The position numbers and the translations under genes were made by a program. The notes below the pieces were generated by a model. It was not told where the DNA came from. It saw only the letters and a program-made list of their open reading frames with translations, and searched no databases. A DNA stretch of 6,456 nt from Chitinophagaceae bacterium. Its GTDB lineage: Bacteria; Bacteroidota; Bacteroidia; Chitinophagales; Chitinophagaceae. Shown here piece by piece: positions 1-4,921 of this stretch (its first letter is position 1; each line of letters starts with the position of its first letter). The DNA is taken from contig DMPB01000030.1 of the NCBI GenBank assembly GCA_003456175.1, positions 2,857 through 9,312 of the forward strand. Reading direction: 5' to 3'.

Positions 1-2
1 AC

Positions 3-260
3 TATTGTTGGTTGGTATTCGTATCTGCAGGTAGTTACGACCCCATGGGCCAGTGGACAATCGATAAACACGAATTCTATGTCGGTGCTCACAAGAAACG
101 GTTTGATACATGGCCCAAACAGCCAGAAGAAATCATCATACACACCTACTACGCTTTCAGAGATCAAAAGCTGATAGATGATAAAGTACTCGTAGTGGGC
201 ATATCAATGGATTTACGTAAGTATAACCGACGTACACAAACAAGGCTACCTTATTTGTAA
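3..260 (+). CDS. Hypothetical protein, 5' end probably outside the window
   Basis: The frame is open to the left edge of the window (codons for Y, C, W and L precede the first possible TTG start at 12) and ends at TAA 258-260, so this is probably the C-terminal part of a longer protein. If it starts inside the window, TTG 12 would give 82 residues and ATG 45 would give 71. The visible part is soluble and rich in Y, K, R and D. It has a GQWTI segment, a KKRFDTWPKQPEEI segment and a basic tail ending in RTQTRLPYL. I see no membrane segment, cysteine cluster or catalytic motif that I recognise. It lies 20 bp before the next gene and in the same direction as the SRAP gene, so co-transcription is likely. 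A link to the DNA-damage response is only a guess from position. I do not recognise the family. Confidence 0.55.
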   Translation, partial: YCWLVFVSAGSYDPMGQWTIDKHEFYVGAHKKRFDTWPKQPEEIIIHTYYAFRDQKLIDDKVLVVGISMDLRKYNRRTQTRLPYL

Positions 261-280
261 GTTTGTGAAAACAACCTGCT

Positions 281-601
281 ATGAACAAGTCTAAGCCAAA
301 GCTCCTGCACTTCATAGAGCAAGCCAATAGCGAGCTGGTAGATTATACCGGCAAGCATTTTACCAAGTATTACGAGTGGGATGGATGCATGTATGCTTTC
401 AGTGTAGCCCCCGATTTATACCCCGATGTTGATGGCCTCGATTTTACTGGTTCTATGAGTGTGCTTTGTCAAACACCCAAAGGCACTAAATATTTTCAAA
501 TGATTCACGATGGCAACCGTTGGAAACCGATTAACAACCCAATGGTTGAAGCTGAAGTATTACATATTGTTAGCAGTGCCATTGATAGCCAAAACGATTA
601 A
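281..601 (+). CDS. Hypothetical 106-aa protein upstream of SRAP gene
   Basis: A complete ORF from ATG 281 to TAA 599-601, preceded by an A-rich stretch (gaaaacaac) rather than a clear Shine-Dalgarno site, as is usual in Bacteroidota. The protein is small, soluble and mixed alpha/beta. It has a helical start (KLLHFIEQANSEL), a strand-rich aromatic centre (KYYEWDGCMYAFSV, then DLYPDVDGLDFTG), and a C-terminal helix (VEAEVLHIVSSAID). There is no signal peptide or membrane segment, and there are only two cysteines. Its stop is 2 bp from the start of the SRAP gene, which strongly suggests translational coupling and a shared operon. I do not recognise the family. A partner or accessory role for the SRAP protein is an inference from spacing alone. 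Confidence 0.75.
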   Translation: MNKSKPKLLHFIEQANSELVDYTGKHFTKYYEWDGCMYAFSVAPDLYPDVDGLDFTGSMSVLCQTPKGTKYFQMIHDGNRWKPINNPMVEAEVLHIVSSAIDSQND

Positions 602-603
602 CC

Positions 604-1338
604 ATGTGTAGAGATAACTCCTACTATGCTACGAAAGAAGAGCATGAAGAACGTTACGACATACCCGAAAATAGTGTAGAAATTGATTTTAAAAGCAGCT
701 ACCACATGCTGGCAGGCTTTGCCGCTCAGCATATTGTTACATACGATAGTGTGGCGCGCCACAATCAAAGCTTTTCAGCCCATTGGGGACTTGTTCCCAA
801 ATGGACAAAGAACCTCACAGATGGGCTTAAAATGAGTAATTCAATGGTGAACGCAAGGCGTGAAACCATCTTTGAAAAACCATCGTTCAAACAGCTTATT
901 GCAACTAGCCGTTGCTTAATACCAAGTACAGGGTTCTATGAGCATCACCACCTTACGGTAAAAGAAAAAGTGCCATTCTACATCAAGATAGCAGGTACTG
1001 CTATTTTCTCCATTGCAGGGCTATGGACGCAGTGGTTCGATAAAAGCACCAACACAGAGCTTCGCAGCTTTACTATGATCACCACAGCGTCTAACGAGCC
1101 TATGAGCCGAATACATAACGGCGGTGAAAACAGTGGCCGTATGCCGCTCATGATTATTCCCCATATGGAGGCCACCTGGTTAAACCCTCACAGCTCCACT
1201 GAAGACATTACCGATATACTCAATTACTCCATTCCAGGTGAGGCACTAGAATACTGGCCGGTAGAAAGCATCCGCAAGCGTGGCCGTGTAGTGGATGCGA
1301 GTTACATCCACAAAATTGATAGAACCATAATGCTGTAA
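604..1338 (+). CDS. SRAP-domain protein (YedK/HMCES family, abasic-site crosslinker)
   Basis: The family binds abasic sites in single-stranded DNA. After removal of Met1, Cys2 forms a thiazolidine crosslink with the opened sugar and shields the lesion at replication forks. It was earlier named SOS response-associated peptidase. The landmarks are present in order: Met1-Cys2-Arg3, HWGLVPKW at 60-67, NARRET at 83-88 with the conserved Asn (YedK N75 equivalent), RCLIPSTGFYE at 103-113 ending in the catalytic Glu (YedK E105), FSIAGLW at 135-141, and TTASNEPMSRIH at 160-171 with the active-site His (YedK H160). The 244 residues fit the bacterial family, slightly longer than E. coli YedK. The start is fixed because Cys must follow Met1. 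One oddity is that NGGENSG (172-178) separates the His from RMPLMI, where E. coli YedK has a much shorter link. Family call is near certain; the lesion role is carried over from studied homologues. Confidence 0.95.
   Translation: MCRDNSYYATKEEHEERYDIPENSVEIDFKSSYHMLAGFAAQHIVTYDSVARHNQSFSAHWGLVPKWTKNLTDGLKMSNSMVNARRETIFEKPSFKQLIATSRCLIPSTGFYEHHHLTVKEKVPFYIKIAGTAIFSIAGLWTQWFDKSTNTELRSFTMITTASNEPMSRIHNGGENSGRMPLMIIPHMEATWLNPHSSTEDITDILNYSIPGEALEYWPVESIRKRGRVVDASYIHKIDRTIML
951..961 (+). repeat. Copy 1 of dispersed motif CCTTRCGGYAA
   Basis: CCTTACGGTAA, followed by AAG. It lies inside the SRAP gene and is read as the end of His-116 through Leu-Thr-Val-Lys. This copy carries a perfect odd palindrome, TTAC-G-GTAA. 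See the finding on the five copies. Confidence 0.5.
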
Positions 1339-1353
1339 AATTTTCTATTCAAT

Positions 1354-2415
1354 ATGAATGAATCTATTAAAGAGTTATTTGATGCTATAAAAACAAGGGT
1401 AACAAACCCATTGTTTACCTCGTTTGTTTTCTTCTTTGTTACATACAATTGGGAAATATTTATAACCTTATTATTCTACAAACAAGAGTTGCTGATAGAA
1501 TACAAAAAGGTTGATTACTTGACATTCTGCATGAATCACTTGAGTGAGCATAAATCTTATTCAAAACCGTTACTTTTTGCAATTTTATATGTTGTCATAC
1601 AGCCCATCATAGTACATTTAATTTCTTTATATAAAGCTTTAATAAAGAAACTAGCTTCATTTGCAGAGCGAAAAGTAGAGAAAGGTACTTTTTTGCCAAT
1701 TGAGGATATTCGTAGTTATTCAGAAAGCTTATATGAACATAGAAAAGAGGTATCTGAGCTTAGAGAAAAAATGTATGAATTAGAATCGAAGGAGTTAACG
1801 CTTAGTATTCAAAGGAGTGATCTTGAAAAAAAACAAGAGCAATTAAACAAGCTTGAGTATGAGCTAAATAATAGACAATTTGATTTGAATGCTGAGTATG
1901 AAAAAATTAAACGGTTGAGTTATGTAGAACCCCGTATTGACTCGACAGATAATCTAAGCTTGTCACTTTTTAAAGAACAGGAAGAAATAATTGATGGCAG
2001 TTCAATTAGTTTAATAAAGGATAACGTTAGAATACAATTGAAAACTCTAATTTCTATCGAGTTCAACCTTATTACCATAGTAAAAACAAATTCCTATAAC
2101 TATTGCTCCTCTATGGATGAGAAAACTAGATCTCCGATTGATCCATATGAAACTAGAGATATTTATGTTATACTGGATAGATTCTTCGGCTTCCCAAATA
2201 CCCTAGGATTTTTGGTTGCAAGAAAAACAAAACACGATGAACGAAAATTTGTTTTAGACGAAATGACTGAGTACAAATACTTCAATATTAGATTCAGTGA
2301 TGGAGTTAACAGAGACAATAAAATTGACTTATTAACTGCCAAGGAGGCCATGTGCTACACCGGAGAACTATCTTCACAACATATTTATTATAAGGTTGTG
2401 TCGATTAAATTATAG
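1354..2415 (+). CDS. Two-TM, coiled-coil membrane protein of unknown function
   Basis: A 353-aa protein starting at ATG 1354, 15 bp after the SRAP stop. Residues 1-18 form a short amphipathic cytoplasmic lead (IKELFDAIKTRVTNP). A first membrane helix spans about 19-41 and a second about 72-92. A long charged coiled coil follows at about 118-188, rich in E, K and L with heptad spacing (REKMYELESKEL, DLEKKQEQLNKLEYEL). A soluble C-terminal domain fills 190-353 and looks strand-rich (IYVILDRFFGF, TLGFLVARKT). The N-terminal pattern R-x-x-NPL-x-x-S-F followed by NW resembles membrane-anchored hypothetical proteins often seen in accessory regions; I recall no named family or function. The DNA is clearly more AT-rich than its neighbours (17 G/C of 60 at 1861-1920, against 31 of 60 at 1141-1200 in the SRAP gene), a sign of separate origin. 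A membrane-tethered sensor or effector is possible but unproven. Confidence 0.85.
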   Translation: MNESIKELFDAIKTRVTNPLFTSFVFFFVTYNWEIFITLLFYKQELLIEYKKVDYLTFCMNHLSEHKSYSKPLLFAILYVVIQPIIVHLISLYKALIKKLASFAERKVEKGTFLPIEDIRSYSESLYEHRKEVSELREKMYELESKELTLSIQRSDLEKKQEQLNKLEYELNNRQFDLNAEYEKIKRLSYVEPRIDSTDNLSLSLFKEQEEIIDGSSISLIKDNVRIQLKTLISIEFNLITIVKTNSYNYCSSMDEKTRSPIDPYETRDIYVILDRFFGFPNTLGFLVARKTKHDERKFVLDEMTEYKYFNIRFSDGVNRDNKIDLLTAKEAMCYTGELSSQHIYYKVVSIKL

Positions 2416-2430
2416 TTGACACTTGATTAT

Positions 2431-2491
2431 CTTTCTTTAAAAAAAGAAAGAAGGGCAAGTAGGTGTTAGCCCCTACTTTACCCTTCATTTT
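2431..2491. terminator. Bidirectional Rho-independent terminator between convergent genes
   Basis: The main stem pairs AAGGGCAAGTAGG (2451-2463) with CCTACTTTACCCTT (2472-2485), with one C/T mismatch and one bulged base, around an 8-nt loop. On the + strand it is followed by CATTTTTATT. On the - strand it is followed by CTTTCTTTTTTT, an excellent U tract. A second perfect 8-bp inverted repeat, CTTTCTTT/AAAGAAAG around AAAA (2431-2450), abuts it. It sits 15 bp after the stop of the + strand membrane-protein gene and 8 bp after the stop of the small - strand gene, and so can end both transcripts. Confidence 0.85.
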
Positions 2492-2493
2492 TA

Positions 2494-2646
2494 TTATGCC
2501 TTACTTCTACATCCGCATACGGGTATTGGGAAAGGCCTACCCGTTCTGCTTCTTATTATTTCGCCGGTAACGGGGTGGGTAGTTGTCATTCTAAAAATAA
2601 CACTACACTCAGCTCCACATCTTGGGCATTGTTTCTTAAACTGCAT
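2494..2646 (-). CDS. Small zinc-ribbon-like protein, 50 aa
   Basis: Read on the - strand from ATG (2646-2644) to TAA (2496-2494), this gives a 50-residue protein beginning MQFKKQCPRCGAEC and ending PVCGCRSKA. Cys7-P-R-Cys10-G-A-E-Cys14 near the start and Cys44-G-Cys46 near the end make a plausible four-ligand zinc site of the ribbon type. The centre is basic and strand-prone (VIFRMTTTHPVTGEIIRSRTG). The ATG is preceded by A/T-rich sequence (CTGTAAAAT), the usual Bacteroidota start context, and the gene ends 8 bp before a strong terminator with a good U tract on this strand. Cysteine placement and the matched terminator make it a real gene rather than chance. The function is unknown. Small proteins of this shape bind nucleic acid or act as zinc-binding accessory factors, but nothing here shows which. 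No clear promoter is visible upstream. Confidence 0.8.
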   Translation of the reverse strand: MQFKKQCPRCGAECSVIFRMTTTHPVTGEIIRSRTGRPFPIPVCGCRSKA

Positions 2647-2768
2647 ATTTTACAGTATTAAGTGTTAGTAAATAAAGCAGAAGAAAATTTTAAGGTAACA
2701 ATTGATTGAAATGTAGTGCTAACCCTTTTATTTTACCAACTGTTAGATCCATCCATCAAATTTTCTTC

Positions 2769-2800
2769 AAAGCAAGTTGTTGGCGCAACTTGCTTTTTTT
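2769..2800 (+). terminator. Strong orphan Rho-independent terminator
   Basis: A perfect 11-bp stem, AAAGCAAGTTG (2769-2779) with CAACTTGCTTT (2786-2796), closes a 6-nt loop TTGGCG. The T run extends to 2800 (seven T from 2794). On the - strand the tail is GAAGAAAA, so the element works on the + strand. No + strand gene lies between the earlier terminator at 2451-2485 and this one, so its transcript is not identified; a short non-coding RNA starting after about 2650 is possible. Confidence 0.85.
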
Positions 2801-2895
2801 ATTACTTATTGGCATTGCTGCTGCTCTCAAGCATGCAAGGTTCAATAACCAATGTTTCAAAACTATTCGGCTACTTCGAAAAAAATAAACCCCTC

Positions 2896-3014
2896 TTGTA
2901 CACAGTCTGTGGATAATGTAAGTGTATTTTTTGCAAGTTCTTATGGGGCTTCATTTTGCTGCGATACCCACACCTGTGGGTAACTAAAAAATTAATTTTT
3001 GGCAATAAAATTGT
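2896..3014. other. DnaA-box cluster next to AT-rich DNA; possible origin-like element
   Basis: TGTGGATAA (2908-2916) is the exact complement of the DnaA box TTATCCACA. TGTGGGTAA (2975-2983) differs from the box by one base. Each has a weaker partner in the opposite orientation: TTGTACACA (2896-2904) and ATACCCACA (2964-2972), each two mismatches away. The second pair forms an 18-bp inverted repeat, TACCCACA-CC-TGTGGGTA (2965-2982). It is followed at once by A/T-only sequence with a 14-bp palindrome AAAAATTAATTTTT (2987-3000) and another AT-rich run to 3014, like an unwinding element. Against an origin: only one perfect box, no dnaA or other origin-linked gene in view, and flanking genes point toward the element instead of away from it. 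It could also be a regulatory DnaA site or a repressor palindrome. Confidence 0.35.
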
Positions 3015-3082
3015 TCAACCCTTGATACCAGATGGCACGACAAAATCATCAACAAAAAAAGAAAAAGAGATACTATGATATG

Positions 3083-3093
3083 CCTTGCGGTAA
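3083..3093 (+). repeat. Copy 2 of dispersed motif
   Basis: CCTTGCGGTAA followed by ATAAAG. It is non-coding, 22 bp downstream of the deacetylase stop. Confidence 0.5.
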
Positions 3094-3115
3094 ATAAAGC
3101 CGTAATAACTACAAC

Positions 3116-3727
3116 TTACAATGCTGCACTTTGCCAACCCATTGCTTGCATGTATTTCAATACCTTAGGAAGTGCCAAACGCAGTCGTGGTAAAGCTTTC
3201 GCACTATCGTGAAATACTACAATACTGCCAGGCTGCAAGTGTTGTTGTACATAGTTGTAGCACTGCTCGCCAGTAATGCTAGTATCAAAATCGCCGCTGA
3301 GTAGCGACCACATAACAATGCGATAGTTCATTTGCCGTAAGGCACTTGCTTGTGCCCATGTAAGGCGGCCGTAAGGCGGCCTAAACCAACTACTATTGAT
3401 ATGTTGTGCGGCGGCTGTAACACCCTGTACATATTTTTCGGTATCGGTTTTAAAGCCGTTTGTGTGTGCTTGCGTGTGGTTACCAACCGTATGGCCTTGT
3501 TCGAGTATTTGTTGATATATATCGGCATGTGTAGTTACATTTTTGCCGATACAAAAAAAAGTAGCTTTAGCATTGAATTCCGCTAGGGTAGACAGTACAA
3601 AAGGCGTGGCTTCGGGGTGCGGACCATCATCGAAGGTAAGGTACACCTTGTTGCCATTGGCGGGCATTTGCCAAAGCAGGTTACGATACCACATACGTAG
3701 CCACCAAGGTGTTGTTACCATGTACAT
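3116..3727 (-). CDS. Polysaccharide deacetylase, NodB/CE4 family
   Basis: A metal-dependent enzyme that removes acetyl groups from N-acetylated sugars in peptidoglycan, chitin-like or exopolysaccharide chains. All five CE4 motifs are visible in the 203 residues: TFDDGP at 31-36 (Asp33 likely base, Asp34 metal ligand), HTQAH at 84-88 (metal ligands His84 and His88), RPPYG at 116-120, MWSLLSGDFD at 139-148 with the Trp/Asp of motif 4, and IVVFHD at 169-174 with the catalytic His173. The N-terminus (TPWWLRMWYRNLLWQMP) is aromatic and could sit at a membrane, but is not a typical cleavable signal; many short Bacteroidota members begin like this. Two in-frame ATGs lie 6 bp apart (3727 and 3721), and I took the first. 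It starts 15 bp after the stop of the ARPP-1 gene and so is the second gene of that operon. The exact substrate cannot be read from sequence. Confidence 0.95.
   Translation of the reverse strand: MYMVTTPWWLRMWYRNLLWQMPANGNKVYLTFDDGPHPEATPFVLSTLAEFNAKATFFCIGKNVTTHADIYQQILEQGHTVGNHTQAHTNGFKTDTEKYVQGVTAAAQHINSSWFRPPYGRLTWAQASALRQMNYRIVMWSLLSGDFDTSITGEQCYNYVQQHLQPGSIVVFHDSAKALPRLRLALPKVLKYMQAMGWQSAAL
3332..3342 (-). repeat. Copy 3 of dispersed motif
   Basis: On the - strand CCTTACGGCAA followed by ATGAAC. It lies inside the deacetylase gene, where it encodes part of Ala-Leu-Arg-Gln-Met (129-133). Confidence 0.5.
3360..3381. repeat. Perfect 11-bp tandem duplication inside deacetylase gene
   Basis: GTAAGGCGGCC occurs twice back to back (3360-3370 and 3371-3381). 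It falls on the codons for RPPYG-RLT (CE4 motif 3). The unit is not a multiple of three, so the copies are read in different frames. Each copy also resembles the dispersed motif in its CCTTAC part. It may be coincidence of conserved codons. Confidence 0.6.
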
Positions 3728-3742
3728 GATGCAAAGGTAATA

Positions 3743-4675
3743 TTAGTGCCCAAAGCCTAGTAAATGAATTGCTCGGCCACCTACAACCGTAAGCTTGCCG
3801 TGCTGTTGTATCCAGCGAGCCTGCGTTGTTGGCGATAGCACCTCGGTTGCCCATTGTTGTACAGTTGCCAACGTAGGAAACGATTTTTTCACATGCACAC
3901 TCCTGCTACGAACAGCGGACACAAAAGCATTGGCCATGGCTGCTTTAAATAAGTTGTGGGCAGCATACACATCTATACCAATAATGCTGCCATGTGTTAC
4001 AGCAATCCAGCCTACCACCAGCGAATCGTTACTCCATGGCAGTTGTTGTATCGCAGTAATGCAGCCAGTATCCATCTTACGAGTTGTATTGAAAAGATAA
4101 GTGTAACTCCACGTACTGCTGCTATCGTTACGCTGTTTGTAAATACTGTCAATATGCTTCCATACATGTTGCTGAGCACCCTGATGCAGCATATATTCCT
4201 GCATGCGATAATCGGCACGCCCTGCACTTGAAAATTTAAATACTTTCGGTTCTGCCCAGCGCCCCTTTTCAACACACAACACGTCTATATAAGTCCATTC
4301 ATTATCGGGCATCAGTAGCTGCATGTTAGTAACCATACGATCTTGCTTGCCGCCTTTAATAATATCGCCAGGAGCAAGCAAAATTGGCTGCCTCCCTTTA
4401 TTGCGAAGTCGTAGTACTTTAATGTCGGCACCATTATCGCCATCCACCTCATCAATATGCACTTTTCGTTTTTGTACGGCTTCTGGCAACGATATTATGG
4501 TTGTTTTTTCTGAGGTATACCCTTGCGGTAAATGATAGATAGGATATAACTGCAACGCATCGCACTGCCATACGCTATCCCATGCTACCCTTAGTAGTGG
4601 ATATTGTAGCTGTGCCGCAGCATGCTGCCAAAAACACAAAATCAAGCTAAAAAGCATCAGAAAACGTTGCTTCAT
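3743..4675 (-). CDS. Exported ARPP-1 domain protein
   Basis: A 310-aa protein with a classical signal peptide: basic MKQR, a hydrophobic core LMLFSLILCFW, and a likely signal peptidase I cut after AAA at 19-21. Cys14 is not in a proper lipobox, so a lipoprotein is unlikely. The mature part matches the ARPP-1 domain (named for association with ARG and rhodanese/phosphatase-superfamily proteins). Its hallmark stretches are APGDIIKGGKQDRMV at 101-115, VLCVEKGRW at 132-140, KFSSAGRADYR at 147-157 and QQHVWKHID at 168-176. A C-terminal segment with HVKKSFPTL at 261-269 and QWATEV at 274-279 completes it. The family has no well-established biochemical role that I know of. Export and the deacetylase gene 15 bp downstream suggest work in the periplasm or envelope. 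It is divergent from the nucleotidyltransferase gene across a 246-bp gap. Confidence 0.9.
   Translation of the reverse strand: MKQRFLMLFSLILCFWQHAAAQLQYPLLRVAWDSVWQCDALQLYPIYHLPQGYTSEKTTIISLPEAVQKRKVHIDEVDGDNGADIKVLRLRNKGRQPILLAPGDIIKGGKQDRMVTNMQLLMPDNEWTYIDVLCVEKGRWAEPKVFKFSSAGRADYRMQEYMLHQGAQQHVWKHIDSIYKQRNDSSSTWSYTYLFNTTRKMDTGCITAIQQLPWSNDSLVVGWIAVTHGSIIGIDVYAAHNLFKAAMANAFVSAVRSRSVHVKKSFPTLATVQQWATEVLSPTTQARWIQQHGKLTVVGGRAIHLLGFGH
4521..4531 (+). repeat. Copy 4 of dispersed motif
   Basis: CCTTGCGGTAA followed by ATGATAG on the + strand. It lies inside the ARPP-1 gene, which reads the opposite strand here as His-Leu-Pro-Gln-Gly (48-52). Confidence 0.5.
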
Positions 4676-4771
4676 ACGCCGAAAAATAGTGCCTTTAGCT
4701 TAAAAAAAGTTGAATAAGGTAGCATCATACCAAGCACATTTGGGGAAAGCTTAATCTTAAAAAGTAGGCAT

Positions 4772-4782
4772 TTGCCGTAAGG
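4772..4782 (-). repeat. Copy 5 of dispersed motif
   Basis: On the - strand CCTTACGGCAA followed by ATGCCT. It is non-coding, in the gap between the divergent ARPP-1 and nucleotidyltransferase genes, 6 bp before a possible -7 element for the latter. Confidence 0.5.
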
Positions 4783-4787
4783 TATGC

Positions 4788-4795
4788 TATTTTTG
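4788..4795 (+). promoter_or_regulatory. Possible Bacteroidota -7 element for the nucleotidyltransferase gene
   Basis: TATTTTTG fits the Bacteroidota -7 consensus TAnnTTTG and is the only such match on the + strand in the 4676-4921 gap. The nearest upstream TTTG (4771-4774) is 13 bp away, shorter than the usual spacing of about 19, so the -33 half is unconvincing. It would give a leader of roughly 120 nt. Confidence 0.25.
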
Positions 4796-4883
4796 CCACC
4801 GCAATGGCACAGCAATAGTGCAATTTGGTAATAGAAGAAGTGCCTGCACATAACAGTGAAAGCTGTATTTACTTGCTGATGAT

Positions 4884-4899
4884 CTTGCCATTAGGCAAG
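4884..4899 (+). other. Leader hairpin before nucleotidyltransferase start
   Basis: CTTGCC (4884-4889) and GGCAAG (4894-4899) pair perfectly around ATTA. The hairpin ends 22 bp before ATG 4922 and has no U tract, so it is not a terminator. It may affect leader structure, but nothing shows a regulatory role. Confidence 0.35.
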
Positions 4900-4921
4900 C
4901 CGCCATGTGAAACGAAAAAAA

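Larger units (their letters stand above)
2647..3115. other. 469-bp gene-free stretch
   Basis: I see no convincing protein-coding gene here on either strand. Overlapping frames at 2706-2888 and 2716-2916 run straight through a perfect terminator and have no domain or coding signal. The stretch holds a + strand terminator (2769-2800), DnaA-box-like sites (2896-2983), an A/T palindrome (2987-3000) and one copy of the dispersed motif (3083-3093). The - strand has a run of U-rich sequence (complement of 3054-3069) downstream of the deacetylase gene, but with no strong stem before it. Confidence 0.6.

Noticed and set aside
978..1175. A - strand frame opposite the SRAP gene
   Set aside because: The + strand product has full family motifs here; the reverse frame is a shadow with no domain.
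2838..2852. GGTTCAATAACC, similar to a tRNA T-arm
   Set aside because: No matching acceptor, D or anticodon arms flank it, so there is no tRNA.
2706..2916. Two overlapping + strand frames of 60 and 66 codons
   Set aside because: Both run through the perfect terminator at 2769-2800, have low-complexity hydrophobic translations and no recognisable start context. They are very likely non-coding.
3083..3110. Possible terminator after the deacetylase gene on the - strand
   Set aside because: Only about 3-4 bp can pair (CGG/CCG) before the U-rich stretch, which is too weak to call, though U-rich sequence does follow.
3732..3739. TACCTTTG on the - strand, a match to the Bacteroidota -7 consensus, just before the deacetylase start
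   Set aside because: Transcription from it would start at about the ATG, and the only nearby TTTG is at the wrong spacing. The gene is more simply read from the ARPP-1 transcript.
3350..3740. + strand frames opposite the deacetylase gene
   Set aside because: The - strand carries all five CE4 motifs, so the + strand frames are shadows.
4907..4921. GTG start upstream of the nucleotidyltransferase
   Set aside because: It would add five residues (MKRKK) before the conserved MKAIIPVAG start, and the A-rich tract there is a typical leader for ATG 4922.
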